Assembly (NCBI RefSeq): GCF_012033695.1
Contig: NZ_JAAVJI010000008.1
Location: forward strand, 124,001 to 188,000
Reading direction: 5' to 3'
Source: Pseudomonas quercus
GTDB lineage: Bacteria; Pseudomonadota; Gammaproteobacteria; Pseudomonadales; Pseudomonadaceae
DNA: 64,000 nucleotides
The notes under the pieces were generated by a model. That model searched no databases. It saw nothing but the letters and a program-made list of their open reading frames with translations, and was not told the DNA's origin. This document shows positions 44,680-53,234 of the stretch, piece after piece (positions within the stretch are counted from its first letter, which is position 1; every line of letters starts with the position of its first letter). The position numbers were made by a program, and so were the translations under genes.

Positions 44680-45803
44680 CTGACACGCCTCAAACCGCTA
44701 CCACCACTGCCATCGCAGCCACCCCGGAAGGGCAGGCGCCGCCCCCTGACAACGTCGCCGAGTCCCGGCCCCGGCGCACGCGTGTGCTGTCTGCACTCGC
44801 GTTCGGCACGCTGGCGCTGCTGGGCGTGCTGATCGTGCTCTATGCCTGGCAGTTGCCGCCCTTTGCCAGCGCGATCGAAAGCACGGAAAACGCACTGGTT
44901 CGTGGCCAGGTCACGGTAATTAGCCCTCAGCTCAGCGGCTATGTGTTTGAGGTGCCGGTGCAGGACTTTCAGCAGGTCAAGGCCGGGGACCTGCTGGTAC
45001 GCCTGGACGACCGCATCTATACCCAACGCCTGGCCCAGGCCGAAGCCAGCCTGGCCTCCCAACAAGCAGCCTTGGCCAACAACCGCCAGCAGACGCGCAG
45101 CGCACAGGCCACCATCGACCAGCGCAAGGCGGCCATCGGCAGCGCTAAAGCTCAGGCTGATAAGGCCGGCGCGGACCTCAAACGCAGCCTGGCACTCGTC
45201 ACTGACGGGTCCATTTCACGAAGCGAGCTGGATGTGAGCCGCGCTGCGGCCGCACAGGCACGGGCCAGCCTGGCCCAGGCGAACGCGGCGGTCCGCATCG
45301 CCGAAGAAGACCTGCGCACCGTGGAGGTGAACAAGGATTCGCTGCAAGCTGCGGTGAGCAACGCAGTCGCCGCTGTGGCATTGGCACGTATCGACCTGGC
45401 CAACACGCGAGTAGTCGCCCCCCGGGATGGGCAATTGGGTCAGATAGGCGTGCGCCTGGGCGCCTGGGTCAATTCCGGGGCACAGCTGATGGCGCTGGTG
45501 CCCGACACCGTCTGGGTGATCGCCAACTTCAAGGAAACTCAGATGGCGCACGTGCGAGTGGGGCAGGCTGCGTCCTTCACCGTAGACGCTCTTAACCACG
45601 CCCGGCTTACAGGCCATGTGCAAGAGATTGCGCCGGCGACAGGTTCTGAGTTCAGCCTGCTCCAGGCGGACAATGCCACAGGCAACTTCGTCAAGATCGC
45701 CCAGCGTATTCCCGTGCGCATTGTGGTAGACCCTGACCAGCCTGACGCTCGTCGGATACGGCCGGGAATGTCGGTGGTGGTGAGCGTTGATACCGCGCCC
45801 TAA
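44676..45803 (+). CDS. HlyD/EmrA-type membrane fusion protein
   Basis: A 375-residue periplasmic adaptor. One membrane anchor (FGTLALLGVLIVLYAW, about residues 39-54) precedes a split lipoyl/biotinyl-like domain (VISPQLSGYVFEVPVQDFQQ). A long coiled coil follows (about 115-220, rich in Ala, Gln, Lys), and then a beta-barrel (VWVIANFKETQMAHVRVGQ). It overlaps the MFS gene by four bases (ATGA), so the two are translated together. It would link the pump to an outer-membrane channel; none is encoded nearby. Confidence 0.9.
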   Translation: MTDTPQTATTTAIAATPEGQAPPPDNVAESRPRRTRVLSALAFGTLALLGVLIVLYAWQLPPFASAIESTENALVRGQVTVISPQLSGYVFEVPVQDFQQVKAGDLLVRLDDRIYTQRLAQAEASLASQQAALANNRQQTRSAQATIDQRKAAIGSAKAQADKAGADLKRSLALVTDGSISRSELDVSRAAAAQARASLAQANAAVRIAEEDLRTVEVNKDSLQAAVSNAVAAVALARIDLANTRVVAPRDGQLGQIGVRLGAWVNSGAQLMALVPDTVWVIANFKETQMAHVRVGQAASFTVDALNHARLTGHVQEIAPATGSEFSLLQADNATGNFVKIAQRIPVRIVVDPDQPDARRIRPGMSVVVSVDTAP

Positions 45804-45914
45804 GTAGTGCGGAAACGAAACTTTCCAGGCGAGCCAGCTTTCATAGTATGTAAGCGGTGCCTAACGGCAAACCGTCGCGAAGCGGGCAGCCGCCCGCCAG
45901 AGATGAGGTGAGAG

Positions 45915-46232
45915 ATGCGCAATACACGATCTGCGGTAGTACTGGCGAGCCTGTTGTGCCTGGGCCCCTTGGCGGCACACGCCACTGACGAGAAGCCGGC
46001 CGATTGCAAGCCAGATGCGGTCTGGACCGACTTCCTGGGCCACGGAAAATGCTACATCGAGGGTGACAAAGCGCCGGACATGTACACCCGTGAAGAAACT
46101 GCCGTCAAGGACTGGAAAAGCAAGGGCCTGAGGGCGCCAGAAGACAATTCCCAGTGGGTGGATATCAAAGGTACCTACGTGATGGTCAACCGTGAAAACT
46201 CGGTGATCAAGGAAATCCACAAGAAGAAATAA
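45915..46232 (+). CDS. Secreted RcnB-like protein
   Basis: A 105-residue protein with a signal peptide (VVLASLLCLGPLAAHA). The C-terminal part KDWKSKGLRAPEDNSQWVDI, then YVMVNRENSVIKEI, matches the core of RcnB-type periplasmic proteins, which in E. coli affect nickel/cobalt balance. AGGTGAGAG precedes the ATG. The extra N-terminal mature part has two cysteines (ADCKPDAV, HGKCYIEG) that could form a disulfide. The metal link is by family only. Confidence 0.72.
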   Translation: MRNTRSAVVLASLLCLGPLAAHATDEKPADCKPDAVWTDFLGHGKCYIEGDKAPDMYTREETAVKDWKSKGLRAPEDNSQWVDIKGTYVMVNRENSVIKEIHKKK

Positions 46233-46343
46233 GCGCATCATTCGCGCTGATGTTCACTATGCCTGCGTTGATTTTCCCTCAAGGGCGGTAGGTGGCTAAG
46301 GTAGCTCCATACCCGCTACCAACCCCTTTGAAGGAGAAATACC

Positions 46344-46553
46344 ATGAAACACGCATTGGCTTTCACTTTTGCACTTACTGCCTTAAGCGCCGGTAGTGCC
46401 TTCGCCCTGCCTAAGCCTTCTTCTTTGCCCACAGTGATTCACAAAGCTGAAGCGTTGACAGCCATCACTCGCAGAGTAAAGGCCAACACTTCCAACGCTG
46501 TGCTGGTCGCTGACAACCGCAAGGAATTCGGCTCGCAATATCAGCGGTATTGA
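46344..46553 (+). CDS. Small secreted protein of unknown function
   Basis: A 69-residue protein. MKHALAFTFALTALSAGSAFA is a clear signal peptide. The mature 48 residues (LPKPSSLPTVIHKAEALTAI) are basic with no cysteine and no recognised domain. AAGGAG lies 8 nt before the ATG, and the gene stands alone with its own upstream region. Periplasmic or secreted. Confidence 0.65.
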   Translation: MKHALAFTFALTALSAGSAFALPKPSSLPTVIHKAEALTAITRRVKANTSNAVLVADNRKEFGSQYQRY

Positions 46554-46713
46554 TGGATTTCTACGTTCCCGTCGGCGCCGGGCTTGCCCGTGCTTTCAAG
46601 GCCCCCGCACAGGGGCGCCTAACTTCTGGAAACTTAACGGCCACCTCCAGGCCCTAATCAGAAAGGGCGCAACACGGCGCCCTGTGTTATTGGGCTCAAG
46701 CCTGGAGGTAACT

Positions 46714-46965
46714 ATGGCAGACAAGACCTGCAACTGTTCTGGCTGTGATTGCGCGGATGGCCACACCGAAGGCGTAGAGGTGAAGGGCCGCTGGTTCTGC
46801 TGTGTAGCCTGTTCGGTGGACCACCTCAACGGCGAGGCCTGCGCCATGCAGGGGTGTGGCTGCGGCAGCACGGGCGTGAAAACCCGAGATGCTGGCCAGG
46901 GCCATGACAAGGTCGACCACGCTGTGGACGAAACCTTTCCCGCCAGTGACCCTATTTCGCCGTGA
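46714..46965 (+). CDS. Bacterial metallothionein
   Basis: An 83-residue Cys-rich protein. CNCSGCDCADGH and FCCVACSVDHLNGEAC, then GCGCG, provide about ten cysteines plus histidines, matching the bacterial metallothionein fold that binds Zn, Cd or Cu in clusters. The 25-residue tail ends DETFPASDPISP, a polar motif also seen in other small proteins. The start at 46714 follows GGAGG. Intracellular; likely metal-induced, but no operator could be assigned. Confidence 0.88.
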   Translation: MADKTCNCSGCDCADGHTEGVEVKGRWFCCVACSVDHLNGEACAMQGCGCGSTGVKTRDAGQGHDKVDHAVDETFPASDPISP

Positions 46966-47023
46966 CCTGTAGATAATCCCTTGGCCCCGGTACACTGGGG
47001 CCTTTGCTTGTCGAGGATCAAGG

Positions 47024-49375
47024 GTGCCTCCACGCCATGGCTTTGTGCTAACGCGCCACTGGGCCGATACGCCTGAGGGTACAGAGGTCCACCTTTGGCT
47101 CGCCACGGACACCGGCCCCCTGCGGCTGCGTCTACCCCTCCAACCCCACGTGGCCTTCCTCCCTGCTACCCAGCAGGCACTTGCCGAGCGACTGATAGAT
47201 CAGGCCGCCGGCGTCGGCTTCAAGCCGCTCAAGCTCAAAGACTTTCGCAACCGCGCTGTAGTAGGCCTGTACTGCAAGCAGTTCGGTCAACTGCAGGAGC
47301 TGGCCGTGCGCTTGCGCCGTGGTGGGGTCGACCTTTACGAGGCCGATATCCGCCCGCCCGAGCGCTACCTGATGGAGCGGTTCATTACCGCCCCGGTCGC
47401 GTTTACCGCCCAAGGCTCGGCCGATCACGGGTGGCGTGGAGATGTCAGGCCTATTCCAGCCTACCGCCCATTGTTGAAACTAGCCTCCCTGGATATTGAA
47501 ACCGACCGCCACGGAAACCTGTTCTGCATAGGGCTGGAAGGGTGTGGCCAACGTGTCGTCATGATGCTGGGGGCGATGCCGGCTACCCCACCGCACGTGG
47601 ACTTCCAGCTGGATTACTATTCCAACGCAACCGAACTCCTGGAAGCCCTTAACCGCTGGTTCGTGCAGCATGACCCGGACGCAATCATCGGCTGGAATGT
47701 TATTCAGTTCGACCTTCGGGTGCTGCACCAGCACAGCCAGCGCTATGGCGTTCCATTGCGGCTAGGGCGGGGCGGTGTACCGATGGGCTGGCGTGAGCAC
47801 GCTGACCAGGGTCACTATTTTGCCTCTGCTGCAGGGCGCCTGATCATCGACGGGATCGAGGGATTGCGGGCGGCCCACTGGACGTTTTCGTCATTCAGCC
47901 TGGAGAACGTAGCGCAAACCCTGCTGGGTGAGGGCAAAGCAATCGACAACGTATATCAGCGGCTGGAAAGCATCGAGCGTATGTTTGCTCAGGACAAGCC
48001 TGCCTTGGCGCGGTACAACCTGCGTGACTGCGAACTGGTGACCCGGATCTTTGCCCACACGCACCTGATGGACTTCCTGATAGAGCGAGCGCGAGTGACT
48101 GGCCTTCCCGCTGACCGTATGGGTGGGTCCATTGCGGCCTTCGACCACCTGTATTTGCCCGCCATGCACCGGTTGGGGCGCGTGGCCCCTAACCGCGGCG
48201 AGCGCCTACCCGCTGCGAGCCCAGGCGGCTTTGTAATGGATTCTCTGCCGGGGCTGTATCATTCCGTCCTAGTGTTGGATTACAAAAGTTTGTACCCCTC
48301 TATCATCCGCACGTTTCTTATTGACCCGGTAGGTTTGATAGAGGGCTTGGCCTCCCCAGAGCAGGCTGTGGAAGGTTACCGGGGCGCCGTGTTTTCCCGC
48401 ACCGTCCATGCCCTGCCAGCCATTGTGGCGCAGGTGGCTGAAGGGCGGGAGCAGGCCAAGCGCGAGGGCAACGCCCCCTTGGCGCAGGCCTTGAAAATCA
48501 TCATGAACGCGTTCTACGGCGTGCTGGGTGCCTCGGGTTGCCGGTTCTTCGACCCCCGTCTTACGTCCTCCATCACCCTCCGTGGCCATGAGATCATGCG
48601 CCAGACACGTGCCTTGATCGAAGCACAGGGCTATACCGTGATCTACGGCGATACGGACTCCACCTTTGTGTGGCTGGGGGGCGAGCATACCGATGCCCAG
48701 GCGCAGGTCATCGGCAACGCCCTGGTACAGCAGATTAATGCCTGGTGGCGTGAGCACCTGTTCTCAACGCTGGGGTTGAGCAGTGCATTGGAACTGCAGT
48801 TCGAGACACACTTCAAACGGTTCCTCATGCCCACCACCCGCGGGACGGAAGAGGGCAGCAAGAAGCGTTATGCGGGCCTGGTTCAGGAACCAGACGGGGC
48901 TGAACGCATGGTGTTCAAAGGTTTGGAAACCGTACGCACCGATTGGTCGCCATTGGCCAGGGAGTTCCAGCAGGCGCTGTACCGCCGGATATTTACCGGC
49001 CAGCCTTGGAAGGGGTATGTGCAGGACTACGTACGCCAGACCCGCGATGGCCTGCACGATGACAAACTGGTCTACCGCAAACGCCTGACCCGGCCTCTGG
49101 CCGACTATGTCCGAAACGTGCCGCCCCATGTACGGGCGGCGCGCCTGGCAGACGATTTCAACAAAGCGCAAGGGCGTACGCTGCAATACCAGCGCAAGGG
49201 TTGGATCAGCTATGTGATGACCCTCAACGGCCCGGAGCCTTTAGAGGCCCGGCACGCGCCCCTGGATTACGAGCACTACATCACCCGACAACTGCAGCCG
49301 ATTGCCGATGCCATTCTGCCGTTCGTAGAAGGGGACTTTGGGGAGTTGGTGGGGGAGCAGCTGGGGCTATTCTAG
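47024..49375 (+). CDS. polB: DNA polymerase II (family B)
   Basis: A 783-residue family B polymerase with proofreading. The exonuclease motif LASLDIETDRHGN lies at about residue 155. Polymerase motif A is LDYKSLYPSI, motif B is KIIMNAFYGVLG, motif C is YGDTDSTFVW and the KKRY loop is KKRYAGL. The start is GTG at 47024, with GAGG about 8 nt upstream. In E. coli PolB is SOS-induced and acts in replication restart and bypass; no clear LexA box was seen in the short upstream region. Single gene, standard length. Confidence 0.95.
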   Translation: MPPRHGFVLTRHWADTPEGTEVHLWLATDTGPLRLRLPLQPHVAFLPATQQALAERLIDQAAGVGFKPLKLKDFRNRAVVGLYCKQFGQLQELAVRLRRGGVDLYEADIRPPERYLMERFITAPVAFTAQGSADHGWRGDVRPIPAYRPLLKLASLDIETDRHGNLFCIGLEGCGQRVVMMLGAMPATPPHVDFQLDYYSNATELLEALNRWFVQHDPDAIIGWNVIQFDLRVLHQHSQRYGVPLRLGRGGVPMGWREHADQGHYFASAAGRLIIDGIEGLRAAHWTFSSFSLENVAQTLLGEGKAIDNVYQRLESIERMFAQDKPALARYNLRDCELVTRIFAHTHLMDFLIERARVTGLPADRMGGSIAAFDHLYLPAMHRLGRVAPNRGERLPAASPGGFVMDSLPGLYHSVLVLDYKSLYPSIIRTFLIDPVGLIEGLASPEQAVEGYRGAVFSRTVHALPAIVAQVAEGREQAKREGNAPLAQALKIIMNAFYGVLGASGCRFFDPRLTSSITLRGHEIMRQTRALIEAQGYTVIYGDTDSTFVWLGGEHTDAQAQVIGNALVQQINAWWREHLFSTLGLSSALELQFETHFKRFLMPTTRGTEEGSKKRYAGLVQEPDGAERMVFKGLETVRTDWSPLAREFQQALYRRIFTGQPWKGYVQDYVRQTRDGLHDDKLVYRKRLTRPLADYVRNVPPHVRAARLADDFNKAQGRTLQYQRKGWISYVMTLNGPEPLEARHAPLDYEHYITRQLQPIADAILPFVEGDFGELVGEQLGLF

Positions 49376-49526
49376 GCTATGTAGGAAAAGTCCTGACACT
49401 CGGTGATGCTTCGTTGAAAACAGGTGGGGCCGCCTAGGCTGGATTGCCAGCCCAGTCGGAATGCTCATTTACAACTAGTAAACCCGAATGCGGGCCCAGT
49501 CCGCTTCCTCGCCTGCGCGGCCCCGC

Positions 49527-49588
49527 CTGTTTTCGCCTTGCCTGCGAGGCCCGGCCTGACCTTCGCGTCAGAACATTTCGTACACAGC
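49527..49588 (+). repeat. Dispersed 62-nt repeat, copy 2
   Basis: 54 of 62 bases match 2797-2858 in the same orientation. It lies in the 239-bp gap between polB and gloA. The bases just before it (GCCTGCGCGGCCCCGCC) also partly repeat the inner sequence, so the unit may be tandemly decayed here. Confidence 0.7.
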
Positions 49589-49614
49589 TAAGGCGCAGCC
49601 CCGCTGCTCGCGCC

Positions 49615-50145
49615 TTACTCGCCTGTCAGCGGCGTGGGTTGAATGATTTCGACCCAGTACTGGTCCGGGTCTTTGATAAAGGCAATGCTTTTCATACGGC
49701 CATCGGCCAAGCGCTTCTGGAAATCAACACCCAGTTTCTCGAAGCGTTCGCAGGCGGCATGAATGTCTGGCACTGACACGCAGATATGGCCAAAGCCACG
49801 TGGGTCAGTGTTGCCATTGTGATAAACGACGCTGTCGTCTGTTTCACTGCCGTGGTTGTGGGTTAGTTCAAGTACGCCCGGAATGGATTTCATCCAGCGG
49901 TTACGTTCAGCGTCATCGGCTGGAATGCTGTTGCGATCTACCAAAGCCAGGAAATACAGGCTGAACTGTGCCTCCGGGAAATCTCTTTTCTCAACCAGGC
50001 TAAAACCCAATACGCGCGTATAGAAATCCAAGGATTTCGAAATGTCTTTTACACGAAGCATGGTGTGGTTGAACACGAAACCTGCTGTAGCGGTGTCCCG
50101 CTGAGCGGTGACGCCCGCAACGGTATCCAGGTCATTAAGGCTCAT
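49615..50145 (-). CDS. gloA: Lactoylglutathione lyase (glyoxalase I)
   Basis: A 176-residue metalloenzyme that converts the methylglyoxal-glutathione adduct to S-lactoylglutathione in the cytoplasm. The four metal ligands are visible in order: His in FNHTMLRVKD, Glu in GVLELTHNHG, His in GFGHICVSV and Glu in QYWVEIIQP. The longer loop with KSIPGVLELTHNHGSE places it with the zinc-type, eukaryote-like glyoxalases found in pseudomonads. The start is 50145 (MSLNDLDTVAGV), after AGGAGA. Single gene. Confidence 0.93.
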   Translation of the reverse strand: MSLNDLDTVAGVTAQRDTATAGFVFNHTMLRVKDISKSLDFYTRVLGFSLVEKRDFPEAQFSLYFLALVDRNSIPADDAERNRWMKSIPGVLELTHNHGSETDDSVVYHNGNTDPRGFGHICVSVPDIHAACERFEKLGVDFQKRLADGRMKSIAFIKDPDQYWVEIIQPTPLTGE

Positions 50146-50328
50146 GATGTTCTCCTGCGTAGGTAAGGCATGTGAAGCGGGGGCATAAACGCAGGGAGGA
50201 CACTCCTGACAGGGCACCAGAAGCGTAAAAATAAGAAGCCCGCCGAAGCGGGCATATGGGGCGCTGTTCCTTCAGCGACCTTGATCCTGCGCGTATGCGT
50301 GTGAAAAAAGCGTGAAGCCCTGTACCGT

Positions 50329-50700
50329 TTAGCGGCGAACCCAACCTTCGACGGTTTCTGCGCCGTATTGATCCTTCCAGGCGCGCAGGCCGCGGTGGTT
50401 GCCACCCTTGGTTTCGATCAGTTCACCGGTTTCCGGGTTTTCGTACACCTTGACCACGCGGGCGCGGCGGGTCTTGGGTGCCGGCGCAGCGCTAGCCGCA
50501 CGGGGTGCGGAGGCGCCAGTAGGGTCCAGCAGGCTTTTGATATCGCGAAGGCTCTTGTCGTATTCCTTCATCAACCCCAACAGTTTCTGTTCGAACTCGA
50601 TTTCGCGCTTGAGCGAGGTATCGTTTTTCATTACTTCAAGCTGGGCGAGTTGTTCTTGCAGCGCTTTTTCGGCAGCGCGGAATTCGGCGAGTCTGGACAT
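50329..50700 (-). CDS. MvaT/MvaU-family H-NS-like silencer
   Basis: A 123-residue nucleoid protein. The N-terminal coiled coil (SRLAEFRAAEKALQEQLAQL) makes dimers and filaments. A flexible Ala/Pro linker follows (about 62-80), then the C-terminal AT-DNA-binding domain (VYENPETGELIETKGGNHRG, LRAWKDQYGAETVEGWV), with the MvaT-type GGNHRGL loop. These proteins silence foreign AT-rich DNA. The satellite's AT-rich tract at 16453-16532 would be a natural target (inference). GGAG lies 8 nt upstream of the ATG. Pseudomonads carry several paralogs; I cannot tell which this is. Confidence 0.9.
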   Translation of the reverse strand: MSRLAEFRAAEKALQEQLAQLEVMKNDTSLKREIEFEQKLLGLMKEYDKSLRDIKSLLDPTGASAPRAASAAPAPKTRRARVVKVYENPETGELIETKGGNHRGLRAWKDQYGAETVEGWVRR

Positions 50701-50805
50701 GGGTAGGGCTCCGGCTAATGAACTCAGTAGCCGGAGAATAGAGGTTGAAATGAATTAAGTAAATATCCTACTGCGGGATTTACTTGAACTGTAGCTGTAA
50801 ACTTT

Positions 50806-51741
50806 TTACATTTCCGAGCGTCGCGGCAAGTCAGGCCCTGTTCGAGAACAAGTAATAGCGGCGGCCTTGCAGGCGAACCGAAGCAGGGTTTCGAGGTCTT
50901 CGGGGTTCAATGCGCGCAACTTCCCAGGCGTGACCGCATCGTGATCCGCCAGCCAGGCCAGTAGTGCAGCCTGGAAAGTATCACCGGCGCCTACAGTGTC
51001 GCGGACTTCTACCCGGGGGGCGGCCACGGACAACCGTCCATGTTCCAGGCTAAATACATCGGCGCCATGGCCACCTCGGGTCACAAAGACCAACTCGCAG
51101 CCTTCTTTAAGCCAGCCGCGAGCAATATCTTCCAAGGCCACCTGCGGGTATAAGAGTTCAAGGTCCTCGTCGCTGACTTTAATCACATGGGCCAGGGTAG
51201 CCATCTCCGCCACCACGGCGCGCCATTGTTTGATATCCGGCGCGGGGTTGAGCCTGACATTAGGGTCATAGCTGATCAGCCGGTGGCTGGCCTCTCGCCG
51301 TGCCAGGGCACGCAAGGCAGTGCCTACCGGTTCCACCACAGCCGAAAACGACCCGAAGTGCAAGGCCTTGATCGCGCTGTCCAAGGCCGGCAGGCGGTCG
51401 ACCTCAAGCGCGCGGTCAGCGCACCCCAGGCCGCGAAACGCATAGGAAGGCAGGCCGTCGCCGGACAAGCTCACCATAGCCAACGTAGTGGGGGCATCGA
51501 AATGCTGCAGGTAGCGGCCGTCGACCCCTTCACGGGCCAGCAGGTGCTTGAGGTTGTTGCCCAGAGCATCCGTGGACAGGCCGGCGAGCAGTGCTACCGG
51601 CGTATTCAGGCGCGCCAGCCCGATGGCCACGTTGTAGGGGGAACCCCCGGCCACGGCGGTGTAGTCAAGGCTTGCCTGGGGCTCGCCCAGGCGAGTGTTG
51701 CAGAAAAAATCGTACAGGGCTTCGCCGCAAACGAGAAACAT
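50806..51741 (-). CDS. mtlZ: Fructokinase of the mannitol operon (PfkB family)
   Basis: A 311-residue sugar kinase that phosphorylates fructose made from mannitol. The PfkB N-terminal GGSPYNVAIGLARLN and the catalytic C-terminal motif DTVGAGDTFQAALLAW (Asp as base, anion-hole Gly-Ala-Gly-Asp) are both present. It is the last gene of the minus-strand run mtlE-F-G-K-D-Y-Z, 12 bp after mtlY. The gene order equals the P. fluorescens mannitol/arabitol operon. Confidence 0.9.
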   Translation of the reverse strand: MFLVCGEALYDFFCNTRLGEPQASLDYTAVAGGSPYNVAIGLARLNTPVALLAGLSTDALGNNLKHLLAREGVDGRYLQHFDAPTTLAMVSLSGDGLPSYAFRGLGCADRALEVDRLPALDSAIKALHFGSFSAVVEPVGTALRALARREASHRLISYDPNVRLNPAPDIKQWRAVVAEMATLAHVIKVSDEDLELLYPQVALEDIARGWLKEGCELVFVTRGGHGADVFSLEHGRLSVAAPRVEVRDTVGAGDTFQAALLAWLADHDAVTPGKLRALNPEDLETLLRFACKAAAITCSRTGPDLPRRSEM

Positions 51742-51753
51742 GTAGGCCTCGGG

Positions 51754-53223
51754 TCAAAGAGAGAGAATATGGTGCCGGTACCGTTCATACACCGCCTGAT
51801 ACGCCTGAACGCGGTGAGGGTCGGGTTGGCAAAGGGTACCTGGATCGACCTGTACACAGCGCTCAGACAATGCCTGCAAATCACCATGCTCGCCCACGCA
51901 CCAGGCCGCCTGAAGCGCCGCCCCAAGGGCTGCCGCTTCAGGCTCCACGGTGCAGACCACTGGTGTGGCCATGATATCGGCCACCAACTGCCGCCACACC
52001 GGGCTTTTGGCACCGCCCCCCACCAGGCGGATGGCCGTGCTGTGCATGCCTGCACTGCGCAGCAGGTCCAGGCCGTAGCGCAGGCCGAACGTGGTGCCTT
52101 CCACTGCCGCACGGCACAGGTTCGCCGCGTTCAGGTTGCTCGCCGTCAATCCCAGCACCGACCCTGTAGCCAGGGGCAGGGGGGGCACCCGCTCCCCGTT
52201 CAGGAAAGGCAGCATCATCACCCCGTCTGCGCCGATAGGCGAGGCGGCCACTGCCTGGTTGAAGGCCGCCAGGTCCAGGCCAAACAGGCCGCGGACGGCA
52301 CTGGTCACGTTGGTCAGGTTCATGGTGCAGATCAAGGGTAGCCAGCCACCGGAGGACGAGCAGAAGGTGGCCACGGCAGGCTCGTCACACACCACTGGGG
52401 TGGGCGTGAAGCCATAGACGGTGCCGCTGGAGCCCAGGCTCATGGTGAACAGGCCGGGCTCGATGTTCCCGGTGCCCAAGGCCCCCATCATGTTGTCCCC
52501 ACCCCCACTGGCCACCACCGCCGTGGGGCTGATACCCAGCACTGCCGCCACGTTGGGCAGCACTGTGCCAATGGTTTCGTTGGGCTGTACCAGCCTGGGC
52601 AAGGCCTGTCGCAACCGGCCACTGGGGTCGATCTGGTCCAGCAAGGCGTAGTCCCATTGCCGCTGGCGCACATCGAAGTACCCTGTGCCTGACGCATCGC
52701 CGTACTCGGCGCAGCGCTGGCCGGTCAACCAGAAGTTGAGGTAGTCATGGGGCAGCAGAATGCTATGAACTTGCTCGAATACTTCGGGGAACTGCTCTTG
52801 GGTCCACAGCAGCTTGGACACTGTGTAGCCCGGCGCAATGGCCAGCCCCAGCCGTTCCATGGACCCCTGTGTACCGCCCAGCGTCGCCAGCAGGCGGTCA
52901 TTCTCTGGCGCGGTTTCAGTGTCACACCACAGTTTGGCGGGGCGCAGCACCTGCCCCTCGGCGCCCAGCAGCACCAGGCCATGCTGTTGGCCAGACACCC
53001 CGACACCTTTGACCTGGCTACCGGCGATGCCAGCCTGGGCCAGTGCCGCGCGACTGGCCGCGATCAGGGCGTCCACCCACTGCGCCGGGTCCTGCTCCCG
53101 GCGCCCGTTGGCTTCACTGACCAGCGTATGCGCTGCCGACCCGCGCCCCCGTACCTGGCCTGTGGTTGCATCCAGGATCAGTGCTTTGGTGCCTTGCGTG
53201 CCGCAATCGATGCCTAGATACAT
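51754..53223 (-). CDS. mtlY: Xylulokinase of the mannitol/arabitol operon
   Basis: A 489-residue FGGY kinase. The ATP-binding DCGTQGTKALILDATTGQV opens the protein. Central blocks are GVSGQQHGLVLL and YTVSKLLWTQEQFPE, and the C-terminal RLVGGGAKSPVWRQLVADI is the FGGY signature 2. It phosphorylates xylulose arising from arabitol oxidation by the same operon's dehydrogenase. GGAG precedes the ATG. It starts 11 bp after the mtlD stop. Confidence 0.92.
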   Translation of the reverse strand: MYLGIDCGTQGTKALILDATTGQVRGRGSAAHTLVSEANGRREQDPAQWVDALIAASRAALAQAGIAGSQVKGVGVSGQQHGLVLLGAEGQVLRPAKLWCDTETAPENDRLLATLGGTQGSMERLGLAIAPGYTVSKLLWTQEQFPEVFEQVHSILLPHDYLNFWLTGQRCAEYGDASGTGYFDVRQRQWDYALLDQIDPSGRLRQALPRLVQPNETIGTVLPNVAAVLGISPTAVVASGGGDNMMGALGTGNIEPGLFTMSLGSSGTVYGFTPTPVVCDEPAVATFCSSSGGWLPLICTMNLTNVTSAVRGLFGLDLAAFNQAVAASPIGADGVMMLPFLNGERVPPLPLATGSVLGLTASNLNAANLCRAAVEGTTFGLRYGLDLLRSAGMHSTAIRLVGGGAKSPVWRQLVADIMATPVVCTVEPEAAALGAALQAAWCVGEHGDLQALSERCVQVDPGTLCQPDPHRVQAYQAVYERYRHHILSL

Positions 53224-53234
53224 AAATGCGCTCC